Of a stretch of 64,000 nucleotides of DNA, positions 13,871-27,500 are shown in pieces. Below the pieces are notes generated by a model, which saw only the letters and a list, made by a program, of their open reading frames with translations, made no database searches and was not told the DNA's origin. Positions within the stretch are counted from its first letter, which is position 1; each line of letters opens with the position of its first letter. Made by a program: the position numbers and the translations under genes. Origin of the DNA: Ramazzottius varieornatus (lineage: Eukaryota > Tardigrada > Eutardigrada > Parachela > Ramazzottiidae); the NCBI GenBank assembly GCA_001949185.1, contig BDGG01000019.1, positions 399,231 through 463,230 on the forward strand, given 5' to 3'.

Positions 13871-16427
13871 ATCTACACTGTAGGCCCAAAGTCTCTTGAC
13901 CATTGCATTTTGAGGCATACGCAATTTCCGTCTCGGTGACTTTCGGAGAGCGTTTCGTTGTTTGAGGATTACTGTACGTTCATAGTGTACGCAGACTATA
14001 GATCCTATATTCTATAAGATTTGACCATGGTGGGATTTCTTACCGTGTTTCGAGCATCAGAAGCGTAAGAGGTAAAAGGAGTATCCTCAGTCGAGCGAAC
14101 AGGAAAGTATGGGACAGTCGGGCTCCGATGAGTGTACACGTCTACGGACAAAAGGGGAACAAGTAAAAGAGCCGGCAGCAGTTCCTGACGGTTGATAAAA
14201 AGTGAACGTTGAACTGATGGCGTTGTCGCAATATCTTCTTCCGTGACAGCAGAGAAAGAACTAGACATAAAATGCAAATAAAAATTCTGGGCATATGCTA
14301 AGTTGCGTTCACATATGCCAGGGACCTTCGCGCCTGCGATATCCGAGCTGACAACAGAAGACTAAATTATAAAGGCGCCCAACCGGCAATATCTATACCC
14401 GTGCTTCTTCTCTGTAAATGCATGGACATACATACAACTTTTTCAATATACAGCCTGTCGGCAAAAGTTGTGTAACGATTGCGAAGGTTAATGCCCGCGC
14501 AGTTCTTCAACGCAGTATGTCTCTGGAAGAGACCTTCACAGTGTACCAACTTAGGCAGTTAATCTGCAGAAAAGGCCTATCTACCGCTGCCAACTGTACG
14601 CAACACCAAAGCCTGTCTATGATGTACAGAAACGCTGATGGCTGGGAATCACGTGCCCAAGCATTGCACGGCCTGTCGCAGGTTCAAACGTTGCTATGGG
14701 GATCTCGATGAGCTCCGCAAACACCGCCGCGCAACCATTGTGGAACCCGACGACAGTACGACACTTTGCTACTTCCGCGCCGCCATACCAGTGGGCCGAA
14801 ACCTGCGCAAAAATTCCCAGGCCCAGGGGACACTACGGCTAGTGGACATCCAACTGTTCAGAAGAAGTATGAATCCGCCCTCTCCGTGATCTGATATTTT
14901 CTTTCAAGTGATTTTGACTTTAAGACTACTGAGGACTGGTAACTGCAATGGTAATCCTGATCAGCACGAGAGGAACCGTAAGTTTGGGAAAGCGAAGAAC
15001 CGTTGTGCCACAGTAGCGGGTTCAATCAAGCGTTCAAAGCGTACTTGTGTACAGTACAGAGGTTATCTTGTCAGGATGGCTTCTTTTGGGTTTCCATGGA
15101 GCTCATAGGACAACGGTTGCATTTGCGGACATTCGACTCGTGCTTGTTGCATAAACCAAGGACGTACTTGCTCAGAACTTGCTTCCACTGTGCGCAACCT
15201 TGATGTCAGATTGGATTGCCAACAGGGAAAGGACCTCTAGACTGCTGAAAACCGTGCAACGTTCACTTCGTCGTACAGTGGCGCTCGTAGTATACACTGT
15301 GTAAATTTGTGACAGGCTCAGTACGTCAGACGCGATGACAGTCAATTTTCAGAGTTTTGAGAAGTACCCTACGCTATTTTTGATACTAGAAAGAACCCTG
15401 GTTGCGGGTTATCTGCGGGTGAAAATAAACCAGCGGGCCTTGCCAGACCTAAAGGTGAGACATTTTATGGTCCGATCAGATGTCAAGTGTATTTTGGACG
15501 TTGAGTATAACATCAGTAGCAGGTGCATAAGGTGACCGATAAGAAGAGACCGCGGGAAACCGTCAAGCGTAGCGCCAAAGTTGTACCGCCCTTTCCTTTG
15601 TTTTCAAATCTATGCGGAAGCACGACTGCTCTGTGCCGAAAGACAAAACAAGAAATAACCGGGATGTAATCGTGTTCTAGTGCAATCGGTCATGTACATT
15701 ACAGCTAAAGAACAGGGTACAATGGCTCTTTTCCGACAATTCTCCTTGTCTGTTCCCCAAAGTCCGCCGTTTTTCTGCGAATGTTCTACCGGTATTTTGC
15801 GGGCTTCTCGGCCAGTGGCGCACTGGCGCCCAAAAAAAGCTGTAAAAAAGCACTGGTATTGACAGTCCGAGCATTCCGCTTTTCAGCATTCCACTCGTAA
15901 GTGGCTTTACGCCACGAACCTCATGCTACAGTACGTCAAGTAGATGGCTACGAGGTAGAGTTCAGTCAACCACGCTGGACAAAGTCCGAATGCAGTAGCA
16001 GATGTCTGATGATGTCTGGTCGCTTATGGCTTCCAACGATAGTTCATCATTCCCCGTGGTCGTTGAAGTATGAAAGTGAACATTTTTATGTAATCTATGC
16101 GTCGCTTTCGATAACGTTGCATGGTCCAACGCATACCTTGTGTGAGCTATCTTGAGCCTTGCATTTTCACCTCGTAAAGTGACGTGAATGTACCAGGAAA
16201 TGATGAGCACCCGAGGTCGTTTCTGTGATGTTATCATCGGCAAACTACATCGAAGAAACTGAGATTTTGGCGCTGAAGGTCGACGGCATTCCTTTTGGGC
16301 ACATACTCAGATTAATGACCGCGCTGAAGGAAGAACCATACAGGTTTCAGTACACTGTGTACTGAAAGTTTCTCCATCTGCTGGCTAAACATTCAGTATT
16401 TGCAAGTTCGGCAAATGGATTTGAGCT

Positions 16428-16595
16428 GATCGTTTTCCCAAGAGGCGCAAAACCCCAGCAAATACCAGCGGAAACATGCGCCATTCGCGCACACAAGTGC
16501 GAGCAGATCGTCTTCCAAGTGGCGCAAGCCTCGGTACATTGGTTAGAAGTAAAGGCTTGCGCCACCTGGGAAACGCTTTGTTCGAGTTTGTTTGG
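16428..16595. repeat. GTGGCGCAC hairpin, two units
   Basis: Two adjacent units: a diverged one (CCCAAGAGGCGCAA with CATGCGCCATTCG) and a good one (TTCCAAGTGGCGCAAGCC with GGCTTGCGCCACCTGGGAAA). The right flank TTCGAGTTTGTTTGGC matches the family's outer arm. Intergenic. Confidence 0.8.
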
Positions 16596-17199
16596 CGCTT
16601 CCGTTTTCAGCTAATTCGATGTTAATTATTTCGTGCTGAATTTACAATAGGAGCCATTGAAGATCGAAGGTTGCAGTTCGAGCTCTTGAGATACAGCGCG
16701 AAAGAGTAAAACTTTTTCGGTGAGGTGAATCACGATATTAAAATCCATCTTAATGATTTCACCCAGAGTAAGCCGGCTATTGAGACAAGTGTCAAATGAG
16801 TGGGGAACTTTTCTAGCCGAATATGACCTGCATATGTTTCAGGTGCTGACAGGGCTTCCGGCATGGGGGACCTGCGCATGCGCGGTTTCCGGGAATAATG
16901 CACTACATAATAGACGTCGAAGATTAAAGATGAGTTCAACAGCTGAGGAAAAAAACGTCTGTGACGGAAATGTCAGTGGGATTATCGCGTCAGCGGGACC
17001 AGGTTCCCTCTTTTGAGCGTGACAGACCTTGACGCCGGTGCTTAACAGCTGGTCTTCAAGTCTCGCTCGGTACGAGTAAACCTCCGGCCAGAATGGCGTC
17101 AATTAATATTGCCGCCTCTCACAGCCCATCAGCTTCTAGCTCTTCTTCACAAATGGTCGTGACCAAACTCAGAAGATGATGAAATCCCGGCAGACAAGC

Positions 17200-17302
17200 T
17201 CGACTGGATCGTTTTTGTTTGGGGCGCACGCTGGCCGCTGATAAACCTGCGCCACTTCACAAAAACCGACCAACTTGACAAGATCGTTTATTCGAAGTGG
17301 CG
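17200..17302. repeat. GTGGCGCAC hairpin, one unit plus a half unit
   Basis: GGGGCGCACGCTGGC pairs with CCTGCGCCACTTCAC, followed by AAGATCGTTTATTCGAAGTG, the left half of a second, incomplete unit. Intergenic. Confidence 0.7.
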
Positions 17303-18188
17303 TTTTACTCCATAAAGCAAGTCTTCTTGCCGAGAATATACTCGAATGATGATAAAGAACACTCTGCGCAACCAGGTAACATCGATCGTTTATCAACGAT
17401 GTTGTTTCAAATAGGATTTTTTTTGTGATGCTGGAAAACTGTTCTTCGCTGGATTTTCTTGCGCTATTTTGATGGCGTGTGGAGAATGCATGCTTGGCAT
17501 TACCTCATTTGTTCCACAGTAATTACGGTCATGGTTGCGGCAGGCGCACAAACTGGTGAAAAACGTGTGAGAGCAGTGATGTGGAAGAGCAGCACTGCGT
17601 AGGAAGGAGTGTACGGGCGAGCGTTGACGCGGCATCCATGGCAACGATCAACGCACTCTGTGCAGTCATGGTCAGTTACGTAAACGACGTTGAGAGAACA
17701 AGAGCGAAAGCAGGCAAGTACCCTAGCTAGCGACCTTGGCTGACTACCAGGAAGTACTTGGAGGCAGTACTGCAACGGTTATTGCATCGTTCTCGGTGTC
17801 AGAGCAGTTTTTGACGGCTTTGCAGCTTCCGTCATGGCATGTCATACTGCATCAATCTCGCCGGCTGGGACGTTTTACCAGCGAAAGTAAATGCGGATTA
17901 GCGTACGACAACTTGACAAACAGCAACATCTGTAGTGCTGGAAATCACTCTCCTGAATCCAAGTGTAACCAAAACGCTTAGGAAATTTTGGAGGCATCCT
18001 TCCTGCTTCACGCTTTTAGATGAACGAAAATATTTCATATTGCACACAGAGAAAATTCGACATTTAGAGCCAGTAAATCATTTTGAGAGGAACGTTTAAG
18101 CGGCTGTAGTTTTTCTCTTGAAAATATGTTTTTTTATGCCGCGTAATGTTGATAGTGTCTGGGTATGGAATGAATGTTAAAGAACCTA

Positions 18189-21100
18189 CTATAGACGATG
18201 TTCTTTTTCTCGGAAATGATTCTGCCCTTCGGAGCGGACTTCTTCCTCTTCAGGGGACTCGATCACATCTTCCAAGCCAGGGCGTGGCACCGGCGACTGT
18301 GGCGCCAGTCCGTTGGTGTAAGCGTGGAGAATGCCGTTGCTGTTACCGTCCACAATGCTCTGCAAAAACACAGTATGAGATATGCCATCAGCGACATCAA
18401 ATGCCGATTTCGCTCCAGCCAATTACCAATTAAAATTTACTGAATGCAGTAAAAACAGAATTTCGCTCGTGCATGCATAGGACACGAAATTTTAGGCCTC
18501 TTGGGCATAATTTCAATTCCTCCTGATGTACCAACGTAGCTCACCTAATAACTGCAATTACTCACTCCCCCACTTGCAACGGCCAGATTTTCTACGTTAT
18601 TCTCAATATAATCCTGCTCGCTTGCACTGCTTACGGTAATATCTTGATAGCGTCGTTTTCAAATCTGTCAGGTGTTCCAAATGCCCCTAGTCTAGTCAAC
18701 TTACCAGTTTGGTATGAGTGGAAGGCTTTTGAAACTTATGCGAGTTGACAGCGTACAGCACGGCATCGTGGACCGTCACGAACACCTGGAACTCCTTGAT
18801 GAAGTCATTCGCTCCACACTGATACAACGCATCCCGAACCGGTTCTACAAAGCGCAAAGCCACATTGTGACGAGGTGGAATTTCAAAGCAATAATTTAGC
18901 CACAAAATGAAATAAAACACAAGTCTTACTGTTGGTGCAGGCCAGAAGTAACTCTACGCCAATACTCTCACATTCACTCTGAATACGCTTGAAGAAACCA
19001 ACCGCCGTCACATCGACGAAACAAATCTCTGAGCAGTCGACAATGATGTGTTTAATCGGCTGGTCCTGTCCTTCTCCCAGGATGCCTTCCTGTTCGAAGA
19101 CCCGTCGTTGGGTGTTGTGCAGTTCCTCCATACTAATGGTGGGGGCGCCACGGTAGCGAGAGGAACCCTTGGTGCCGTCTTCGTCGTCGCTGTCGCCCAG
19201 TTCCAAGTTCAGGGCGTAAGCATACTTGTTCTGGTCGTCCGGGGCAACGTCGAAGGAGGCCGGGGTGATGAGTTCCTTGACGGGGTGTTCTTCGCGCCAT
19301 TTAGCGATGAGGTTGTTGAGGTCGGCTAGTTGGTAGATCCGACCTTGGATGTAGGCGACGTTGGCAAAGTAGATGGGAGAATCAATTCGGACAATCTTCA
19401 CACCAGGAACTTCAATTGCCTAAATGCAAAAAGGGGGAAGTTAAAACTTGAACGAGAAACAAGGTTAACTCACATATCAGCAAAAGAAGCGCGTTTATCA
19501 TCGCTGTGCCACTTAGTGGCGCACGTATTCATTATTACTAGCTGTAAAAGTTCGTCACCCAACTTAGCGATCCGATTTTGTGTACCGATACAGGTGAAGC
19601 TATGGCAATCCTGCTGCGCTTACCGTTTTGTATACGTCGGTTCGGCGGTAAATATCCGTACCGGGAAGTCTGCCCAGTGCGCCAATCTTCGGCTTCTGTA
19701 GGCGCAACATGATGGTGATGATGGCCCAGCCAACGCCCAAACCCAGACCGATATCCACATCCAGGATTAGCACGCCCAAGAACACCACCAGGAAAATGGA
19801 CTGCGCAACACACGGGGAAACATGATCTAGCTGCATTCCGTTCAATTCACATGTCGAGACAGTGAGGAAAGACATACCCAGTCGTATAAGGACAGCTTCC
19901 ACAGCCTTCCCAACTGCAGCACCTGCGCCAGCAAGTGAAAGACAGAAACCATAACGATGGCTCCCAGCACGGGTTTCGGCAATGGCTCTAAGAACTTCCC
20001 CAGCGCAAGTAGGACTACCAAATACCAATTTGGAAATTAGTTCCTGTGATATTACCGTTTTGGTTTACCAAGATGTTGAAATGACGGACTAACCGATGAG
20101 GACGATACAACACTGGACGACACTGACGATCTGAGTCTTTCCACCAACGTCGTTCTGTAGGGAAAAGAAACCATTCCAGTGACGATCCACAATGCCGGCT
20201 GCCCGTTTCCGAAATCGTTGCGAGTGAAGGAGAAACCCACCTGGACAGCACTACGAGCCAGCGAAGCACCCGATGGAAAGCACTGGAAGAACGAGCCAAA
20301 GATATTGCCGATGCCTTGAGCTTTGAACTCTTGGTTGGGATCGATCCTGTAACCGTGCTTGGACGCGAACAACATACCTGAAACATATGCATTCATTAAA
20401 CAATCGACTTTCGTTCAATGTTCTATTTTACAATGACAGTATGGAAAATTTCCCCATTTGGGACATCGACAAAAGAATCCACTCAGACTGCTTCCCCCAG
20501 CGGCGCAAGCTCTCAGCCAATACCACTGAAAACGCGCGCCGCTTGGGAAAGCAAACTCGGTAAAATCATTTTGTACGTGGCGCGCGATCTCAGTCAGTAG
20601 TACTGGTATAGTGCGTCACTTGAAACGACGATCTAGGCTGCTTCATTTTTCTTTTTTGTCAAAGTGTGCTGCTGAAAATTTTTCAGTTAAAACCTAGAAA
20701 CCCCACCAAGAGTGACAGTAATAGCCAGTCCGACGATGGCGTTTGAGAACGTATCCCCGATGATGTCAGGCAAGACCCCGAAGTCCGGCAACGTCGCTGG
20801 TGGAAGACCCATGGGAATCTTTTTAAGGATGCTGACATGGTAGTTATTCTCCAGGTCCATCTCGTAGGACGCGAGAGTACCGAAAATCACCACCACCAGT
20901 TCGGCGGGCAGCGGCACACGCAACTTGCGCATAATGCGTTTATTATCGTTGATGCCGATTTTGACGATAAGGAGGAAGACCAGACAGATGATACCGACTA
21001 CGAGGGTGGGAATGTGGGTCTGCTTGATTAGCGAGAAGAACTGTATCCATGTCTTGATCAACTTGAAGGAGCCGTAAAACTCCGTCATGGGCAGCTTGAA

Positions 21101-23706
21101 AACGGACTTCAGTTGGGAAGAGAAGACGTGGAAAGCGGCACCACAGGTAAATCTGCAAGCAAAGTAGGAAGATAACAACCATTATAAGTTCATAACCAAC
21201 TACCCGCATAGCATCTCGTTCCACGCTCAATCAGCATGCTTTGACCATTACTTCCTTTACCAGGACCAAAATTTAGAGAAGGAAGCTTTTGCAGTTCTCG
21301 TCGATAGTTTTAGGAATCCATTTCGATCAGAATACGAAAACAGTTCCGAGTAGGATATATGAATAGTTGTAGTGTGTAGGTGCTTGGAAAACAAACGCGA
21401 CAGGACAGTTTTCCCGAGTGACGCACCTTTTAGCGTGTTTTCTCCGAGGTCACACTTTAGGACACGACCTCGGGAAACAAAAGAAAATTTTTTTGCAGTT
21501 TCATGCCAAAAATATATCTAACGAATCCGTTAGATATGTTTTTGGCTCATAAGTTTCGCAAGTTTCGTGAGACGGGCTTCTGCGACTTTCACACGAACTT
21601 GCACACATGAATACGCAAGACTCATTGTCTGAACATACCCTTGGACAAGTTGATCGGAAAAGTAGACGGACATGCCACCAGCACCGATGAGACCGAGGAT
21701 CAGCTGCCAAATCCCCACGAAGAGAGCCGCCGTCGACCCAACTTGTATTGCACCCCATTCGCCCCTCGTGAAGGCGCTGCCGTTGATGATCTCATGAAAC
21801 TCAGGGTTGGTGTACTTGGTTCCGTTGGGGAACGTCAGTTTCTCAGGGTAGGGGTTAGCGTTGAGGACCATGCGGCTCGTCATCATACTAGTGATGGAGA
21901 AGGTACCTGTATGCAGGACATTTTTCCATCATATTTTGCTGTTTTGCCAACTTCAAGAAACTGTGGCTATTCGGTTTTTCTTACCGATAGAACACTGCCG
22001 ACTGGTTCCCATCAGGAAGTAAACGATAATTGGAAAAAACTGTAAAAAGTACAACGTTGTCGTCAGTATTGGTTATGGGGCTCCGCTATTTTTTTCAGAT
22101 CTCGCCTCTTTTGTATGAAATGGATATTTTTATCGTCGTGACTCGTTGTACGACCTGCGACTACCTTCTATCCTTGTAGTGCCCACCACATTCCCTTTTA
22201 CTGGGTACACTGCTTTTCACAGTGCGCTTTGGCTAGATGCACCGCCTGGACACGGTCTTCAGAACGCAGTGTTTCTAAAGGTTGTCGGCGCACGGAAGCA
22301 GGCATTTTTTACGGAGTATAAGGACGTGTCGTATAATAGACGACAAACTTTCCAGGACCCGGGAGTGAAGTGCCGAGCTAATCTTATTGTCCTTTGGACT
22401 TACTTCGTGTTCGCCATCTTTCATACGAAGAAGACCACCACACGAAATCGAAGTCGTAGTGGCTCTCTGCTTCAACACTATCACGGTATAATCTCACTCT
22501 TTAGCTACCACTTTGAATATGAAATATTCTAGTCCGTAAAAAAATGACGGCTTCCGAAATCACTACGCTCTGAAAGTCGTATCCAAACCTTGCCCCTAGC
22601 CAAAAAGCAGTGCACTTGGCATTAACTGTAAGGGAACGTGACGGGCAGTGCACAGAGAAAAGACAGTGCCTCGAACCATTTCTCATTTAATTCAAAACTG
22701 GCAAGAAACAATTACCGAAGTGTACAAGCCGGTGACTGGAGGGCTACAGAAAACAATCAGGTTACTACCGAATTATGTTATCTGATTCTATGTACCACGC
22801 CGCAAAGCAATGTTCAAGGAACATACCATGCGGCCAAGAGAGCGTAAGCCATCCCTGAAACAGCAAACTTAGATTATGCTTCCTGTGCGATAGAATCTTC
22901 CTCTAGTTCGAACGTTTAAGAAGTGACGCACGCTTCCAGTCAATATTACCGAATACGTGCGCCACATGGGAAAACAATCTGGTCGAGTTTATTTGCCCCG
23001 CTCCCAGTCACACATTTAGCGTACCTTGAGGAACGTTGAGAACTCCGACGGTAATCCCTAAGAGGGTGACCTCAGTTAGTTTCAGTGGCACATAATGAGT
23101 TTCGGACTATGGCACCCTGAGACGGGAAATTTGATGAGAAAGGCTCACCGGCAATGAAGTCGGTGATGAGGTACCCGCGAATATTGTAGGTCCGAATCCA
23201 ACCGATGAAGGGGATCCATCGGACCAGACCGCGGTAAAAGGAGCTTGCGTTACATCGCTTGCTTCTGGCCTTGTTGACTGTCCGACGTCCGTAGCTCTTG
23301 ATGGATTCCCAAGGCGTCAATGGGGGACCCGGATCACACAGCCCGTACGTCGCGTCGAAACTGGAACCATCAGAAATATCGTGGGAAAAACCGATTTTGG
23401 AATGTCACGGCTCAGTAAATCTTCGGTTTCTACTCGCATTAAAAACTCAATGGAGATTCTGCTTTGAACGACGAAATGATCATAAAATATTTTTTCCAAA
23501 TTGCTATATTTGACTTTTCCACGAAACACTGCGCTGATTCTTTTGACGTAATTGGTTCGAAAAATTCCTAAAGTGAACTACGTAATGTACCTGGTTTGAT
23601 CGTAGACAGCTCGTGAAACGCGAAGCCTGGCCGGCCCATTCTGCTTTCCCTCCACATGAAAGTCGCCCACAGAGTAAGTTACAGTAGGGTCACTTGCGAA
23701 AGGCAT
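18189..23706 (-). CDS. SLC26 anion transporter, tandem copy A
   Basis: SLC26 proteins exchange or conduct Cl-, HCO3-, sulfate and related anions at the plasma membrane. Fifteen exons: 23706-23591, 23360-23149, 23057-23025, 22854-22827, 22743-22716, 22039-21985, 21906-21639, 21152-20707, 20377-20241, 20154-20094, 20014-19878, 19800-19624, 19419-18930, 18844-18705, 18359-18189; total 832 aa, all phases consistent. Visible family marks are [14 protein letters not shown] (TM1), PPVTGLYTS (TM3), the TM10 half-helix [13 protein letters not shown] with the conserved Ser and Arg, and a C-terminal STAS domain with [19 protein letters not shown] and [15 protein letters not shown]. An acidic linker (LGDSDDEDG) marks the STAS variable loop. 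The tail is acidic (ESPEEEEV). The lumenal loop holds NGT and NGS sequons. First of three same-strand paralogs; SLC26 subtype not resolved. Confidence 0.92.
20484..20625. repeat. GTGGCGCAC hairpin, two units in intron 8 of SLC26 copy A
   Basis: CCAGCGGCGCAAGC pairs with GCGCGCCGCTTGGGAAA; a second, weaker unit follows (GTACGTGGCGCGCG with GTGCGTCACTTG). Lies between exons 8 and 9. Confidence 0.75.
21405..21475. repeat. Diverged hairpin-family member in intron 7 of SLC26 copy A
   Basis: GTTTTCCCGAGTGACGCAC is the recognisable left arm; the right arm has decayed and is partly replaced by another inverted pair, CGAGGTCACACTTTAGGACA / CACGACCTCGGG. Confidence 0.5.
22919..23000. repeat. GTGGCGCAC hairpin in intron 3 of SLC26 copy A
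   Basis: GAAGTGACGCACGCTTCC pairs with ACGTGCGCCACATGGGAAAA, followed by the outer arm TCTGGTCGAGTTTATTTGCC. Confidence 0.8.
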
Positions 23707-24594
23707 CTTGTCCAGTTGAAAAGCAGATACCACAGCGAAACCACAGCGTTATGCTGGGTCCAATAAGAATTCTCGTAACGAAGCCTTACCACATTGGGAG
23801 GTTTCTGAGTTTCTGTTATCCGTCGTATAGAAAACAAACAACAAGAATACTTCCTACTGACGAGAATTCCGCTGGCTCGACGCCCAAAATATGAAAATCC
23901 ATCACATGCTACTTGGTTTGTTGCAACAATAACCATATCACGCTAAGGTGAGTTTTCCAAAAATTGGTGATAATTCTCGGGAGAATATCAAAAGAAAAGT
24001 ATGTTTATGAGCACAATCGAACGATCGAAGCCTCCGAGCCAAATTGTTTTCGTCGCCGCATACTAGTTTTACCACTTTATCACAGAAGGTGGCTGTGATG
24101 AAGCGATGAAGTGCCTCGTTATTGTCGCTCGAAAAGTGAGAAAAGAGCAAAGCGGATCTTTGCTCATGGCGCTACCTCAGGTACGGATGTATTCATACCA
24201 CTTTGGTTGTTCAGACAGATTTCTTTCGCTATGTAATAGCAAGAGCCCAGACTTCTTTTGTCTTTTCTTAGACAATGCGGATTTAGCGTCACCCTTATTA
24301 CGAGGAATACGAGTGAACAGGCAGGCCGATACATTCAGTCCGACAATCAACTTAACTGCGAACCTTCAGTATCCGAAGAACTTCAAGCTCGATTGTTTTA
24401 CGGGAAGGCATAAAAACATCGAGACCCTGAATATATGAAACAGTGAGTTTTGTGACCGTAGCTGTAAAGTGTGGAGCTAATTGAACAATAAAAAGGTATA
24501 ACTTCGAAGAAATAAAAGTAACTGACGATGAGACACCGAGCTTGCTGATTGTTGAAGACCTCAACGTGGAATTTACAGTAGAAAACTGCCGGTC

Positions 24595-27500
24595 TCAGAA
24601 TTTCTTGTCCGCATCCAGTTTCTCGATCATTTCTTGGCAAGATGGATTCACCTATCAATACATAAGATAAGGTCCTTGCGACTAGGTACTGTTCTTTCGG
24701 AGAAGACAGACGCTGAAGCACGCATACCTCGATAGAAGGTCTTCTACGCTTCCCAGCCCTGGCCTGCATGTTGAAAGCATACAGTACCGCATCATGAACC
24801 GTCACGAACATCTGATGCGGCTGAACGTACTCCAACGCTCGACAAATTTCCAGCATATTCCGAACCGCATCTAAAACCACGAAAACACATCAGCAAGTCA
24901 ACTTGAAACGAGGGCAAATGAATCAGACCAGATCCTATCCCCCAGTGGCGCACACTTCCAACTGATGACAACAGGAAGGTGCGCCACTTGTGACGTGATC
25001 TGGCTCAATTCATCTGCCCACGTCTCATTTCAGAACTGGAATCGGAAGTCTGATTTCTTCATACTGTTTGTATTGGCCAGCAATAGTTCCACGCCAATCT
25101 CTTTACATTCCGAGCAGGTCTTCTTGATGAAAGACACGCCCGTCACATCGACAAAGCACACTTCAGAGCAGTCTAGCACGACGTGGTACTCGGGTATTCC
25201 ACTGCCTTCTTCCTTCGTTCCCAGCTCCAGCTCGTCCTGATCCTTCAAGCTCATGCGATCCACCCTCCGACCTACCGACTGTCGGTCTAACGTGCCGTGT
25301 TCCTTCTCCGGCTTGTATTGGGCCACGTCGGTCTGGGGCTCTTCATCGTCCTCGATGGCCAGGGTGTTGGTGAAGGCATACTTCTGGGCACTGGAGGCCT
25401 CCTCAACGTCGTCGGTGTGCTCTTGGAGCTTCTTGATGGCATCGTTGAGCCCGGCCAGGTTGTACAGACGGGTCTTGATGTAGGCGGCGTTGGCGAAGTA
25501 GATAGGCGCGTCGACACGAACAATGCGGACATTGGGGACTTGGCAAGCCTAAGCGAAAACACAACTTATCAACGGCGGAAAAAATGCTGTGCGATGCACT
25601 TCAGGAACATCGGACTGAAAACATTAGGGACATAGTCGAATGAATCCGCCCAGATCGTTCTTTCAAGTGGCGCGCTCTTTAAGCCAGTAACTGCAGAAAC
25701 GTGCGCCAATTGGAAAGCAAGCCTGACGTGAGAAGATTGGTTTCCCAAGTGGCGCACGCTCTCAGTCACTAACGAAGAGACCGTGCGCCACCAGAGATAA
25801 CGATCTGGATACATTCGTCTGGTGACGCTCCACTTGGAGAATCGGATGACAAACACTCGAAACTGTCATGCACAAAACATCATCCGTGTTTTGAAAATGG
25901 TATCAAGTGGGCAGGACAATCTGAAGGCTTTTTACCGTTGTGTAGACATCGACAGGTTTGTAGAGGTCGGTCCCCGGCATGCGACCCATCCCACGGACTT
26001 TAGGCTTCTGCAGCCGGAACATGACGGTCATGATGGCGTAAGCCACACCAATGCCGACACCGATGTCCACATCAAGAATCAATACTGCCAGGAACACCAC
26101 CAAAAAGATCGTCTGAAACAATGCAATCCCACTAAGTCAGCGTTTACTCATTACGTACGGCAATACAGTATCTGTTCTGATCAGTTTCCTATAGGAAATC
26201 TGGGGAAGACACTTCATCATTTTTCCATGGTATTTCCTTGGTGCTATGCTCTGGTTCGTTCAAAGTCTGCTTACCCAGTCAACGAAAGAAATTTTCCACA
26301 AGTGGTAAAGCTCAGCCACTTGTTCCAGCAAGTGGAACAGCGAGACCATAACAATGGCTCCCAACACCGGACGCGGAAGTGGTTCCAACAGAGGACCCAG
26401 CGCCAGTATGACGATCAGGACGATCGTACACTGGACCAAGCTCACAATCTACAGTACAACCCACACTTCCCATCACCTTCAGTTTTTGTGCAGTACCGGT
26501 CGAGAAGGGAGGAGAGTACCTGTGTGCGGCCTCCACTGTCATCTTGGACAGCACTACGGGCCAACGAAGCTCCCGAAGGAAAGCACTGGAAGAAGCCACC
26601 GACAATGTTGCCGACGGCAAGAGCTTTGAACTCTTGGTTGGGCGAAACGCTGTAGTTGTGCTTGGAGGCGAAGAGCATGCCGAGAGTGACCGTGATGGCG
26701 AAGGTGACTGAAAAGGAAAAAGTCCGAAGTGATAAGTGAGGACAGAGGAAAGAAGGAAGGACGGGGACGGACTTACCGATGGCCAAAGCGAAGGTGTCGC
26801 CGATGATGTTGGGCATGACGGACCAGTCCGGCATGGTGGCCGGTGGCATTCCGCGAGGGACGTGCTTGACAATGGTAACGTTAAACGTTTTTTCAAAGTT
26901 GAAGGAGTAAGAAACAGCTGCTCCGATGATAACCTACGAAGAAGAAAAAAGACACTTGAAAACAAACTGTGAAAAAATGTCATGTGTAGTCCACGTAGTA
27001 TCCCTTTGCTAATGACACATGAACGATTCAAATTGAGACGAGCACGGTAAAGGGAACAGTATAGGGTGGTACATCGGGAGTACAAGACTTTTTCCGGCTC
27101 TCATTGTTTTTAATTCGGGAGATGTCAACCTGGTCAAATCTTTGATATTTGAAACGTCGACAAATGAACTGAACACGATTGTCATCTAAAGTGGCGCAAT
27201 TTTCTATTGTCAACGACCAGAAGAGTGCGCCATTTGCGGAAACGATCATGTTTAAGTCTTTTGCGGCCGCCGCCCATTCACCAGACTTTCGGTATTAGAG
27301 CGAACACAGTTCCTTCTATACTGAAGCATCTGCGTCATACGGCTGAGACTTACAACGACGAGTTCAGCTGGGATGGGAACACGAAGAAACCTCTTGATCT
27401 TTGCATTGGTGTTCAGGAAGTATTTGATGATGATCAGGATGACTGCAGTTACGAAAGCGATGACGATGGCAGCTGGGCGTGCTTGGTCGATCACTTTGAA

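Larger units (their letters stand above)
8880..18188. other. 9.3 kb without a supportable gene, upstream of the bZIP gene
   Basis: No open frame here has homology I recognise, an exon series with matching phases, or a biased composition. It should contain the 5' UTR exon and promoter of the bZIP gene just above 8880. Other content is repetitive: an inverted-repeat element at 13752-13870, hairpin-family copies at 11361, 16428 and 17200, a 10-bp-arm hairpin at 9727-9752, and a 14-bp palindrome GCGCAATATTGCGC near 12485. One CACGTG E-box occurs near 14651, too isolated to interpret. Confidence 0.5.

Noticed and set aside
14651-14656. CACGTG E-box as a clock input to the bZIP gene
   Set aside because: A single hexamer 5.8 kb upstream is expected by chance; no cluster of E-boxes was seen near the start.
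25822-26655. 277-codon plus-strand frame
   Set aside because: It runs antisense across several SLC26 exons and introns; the minus-strand reading has strong family homology.
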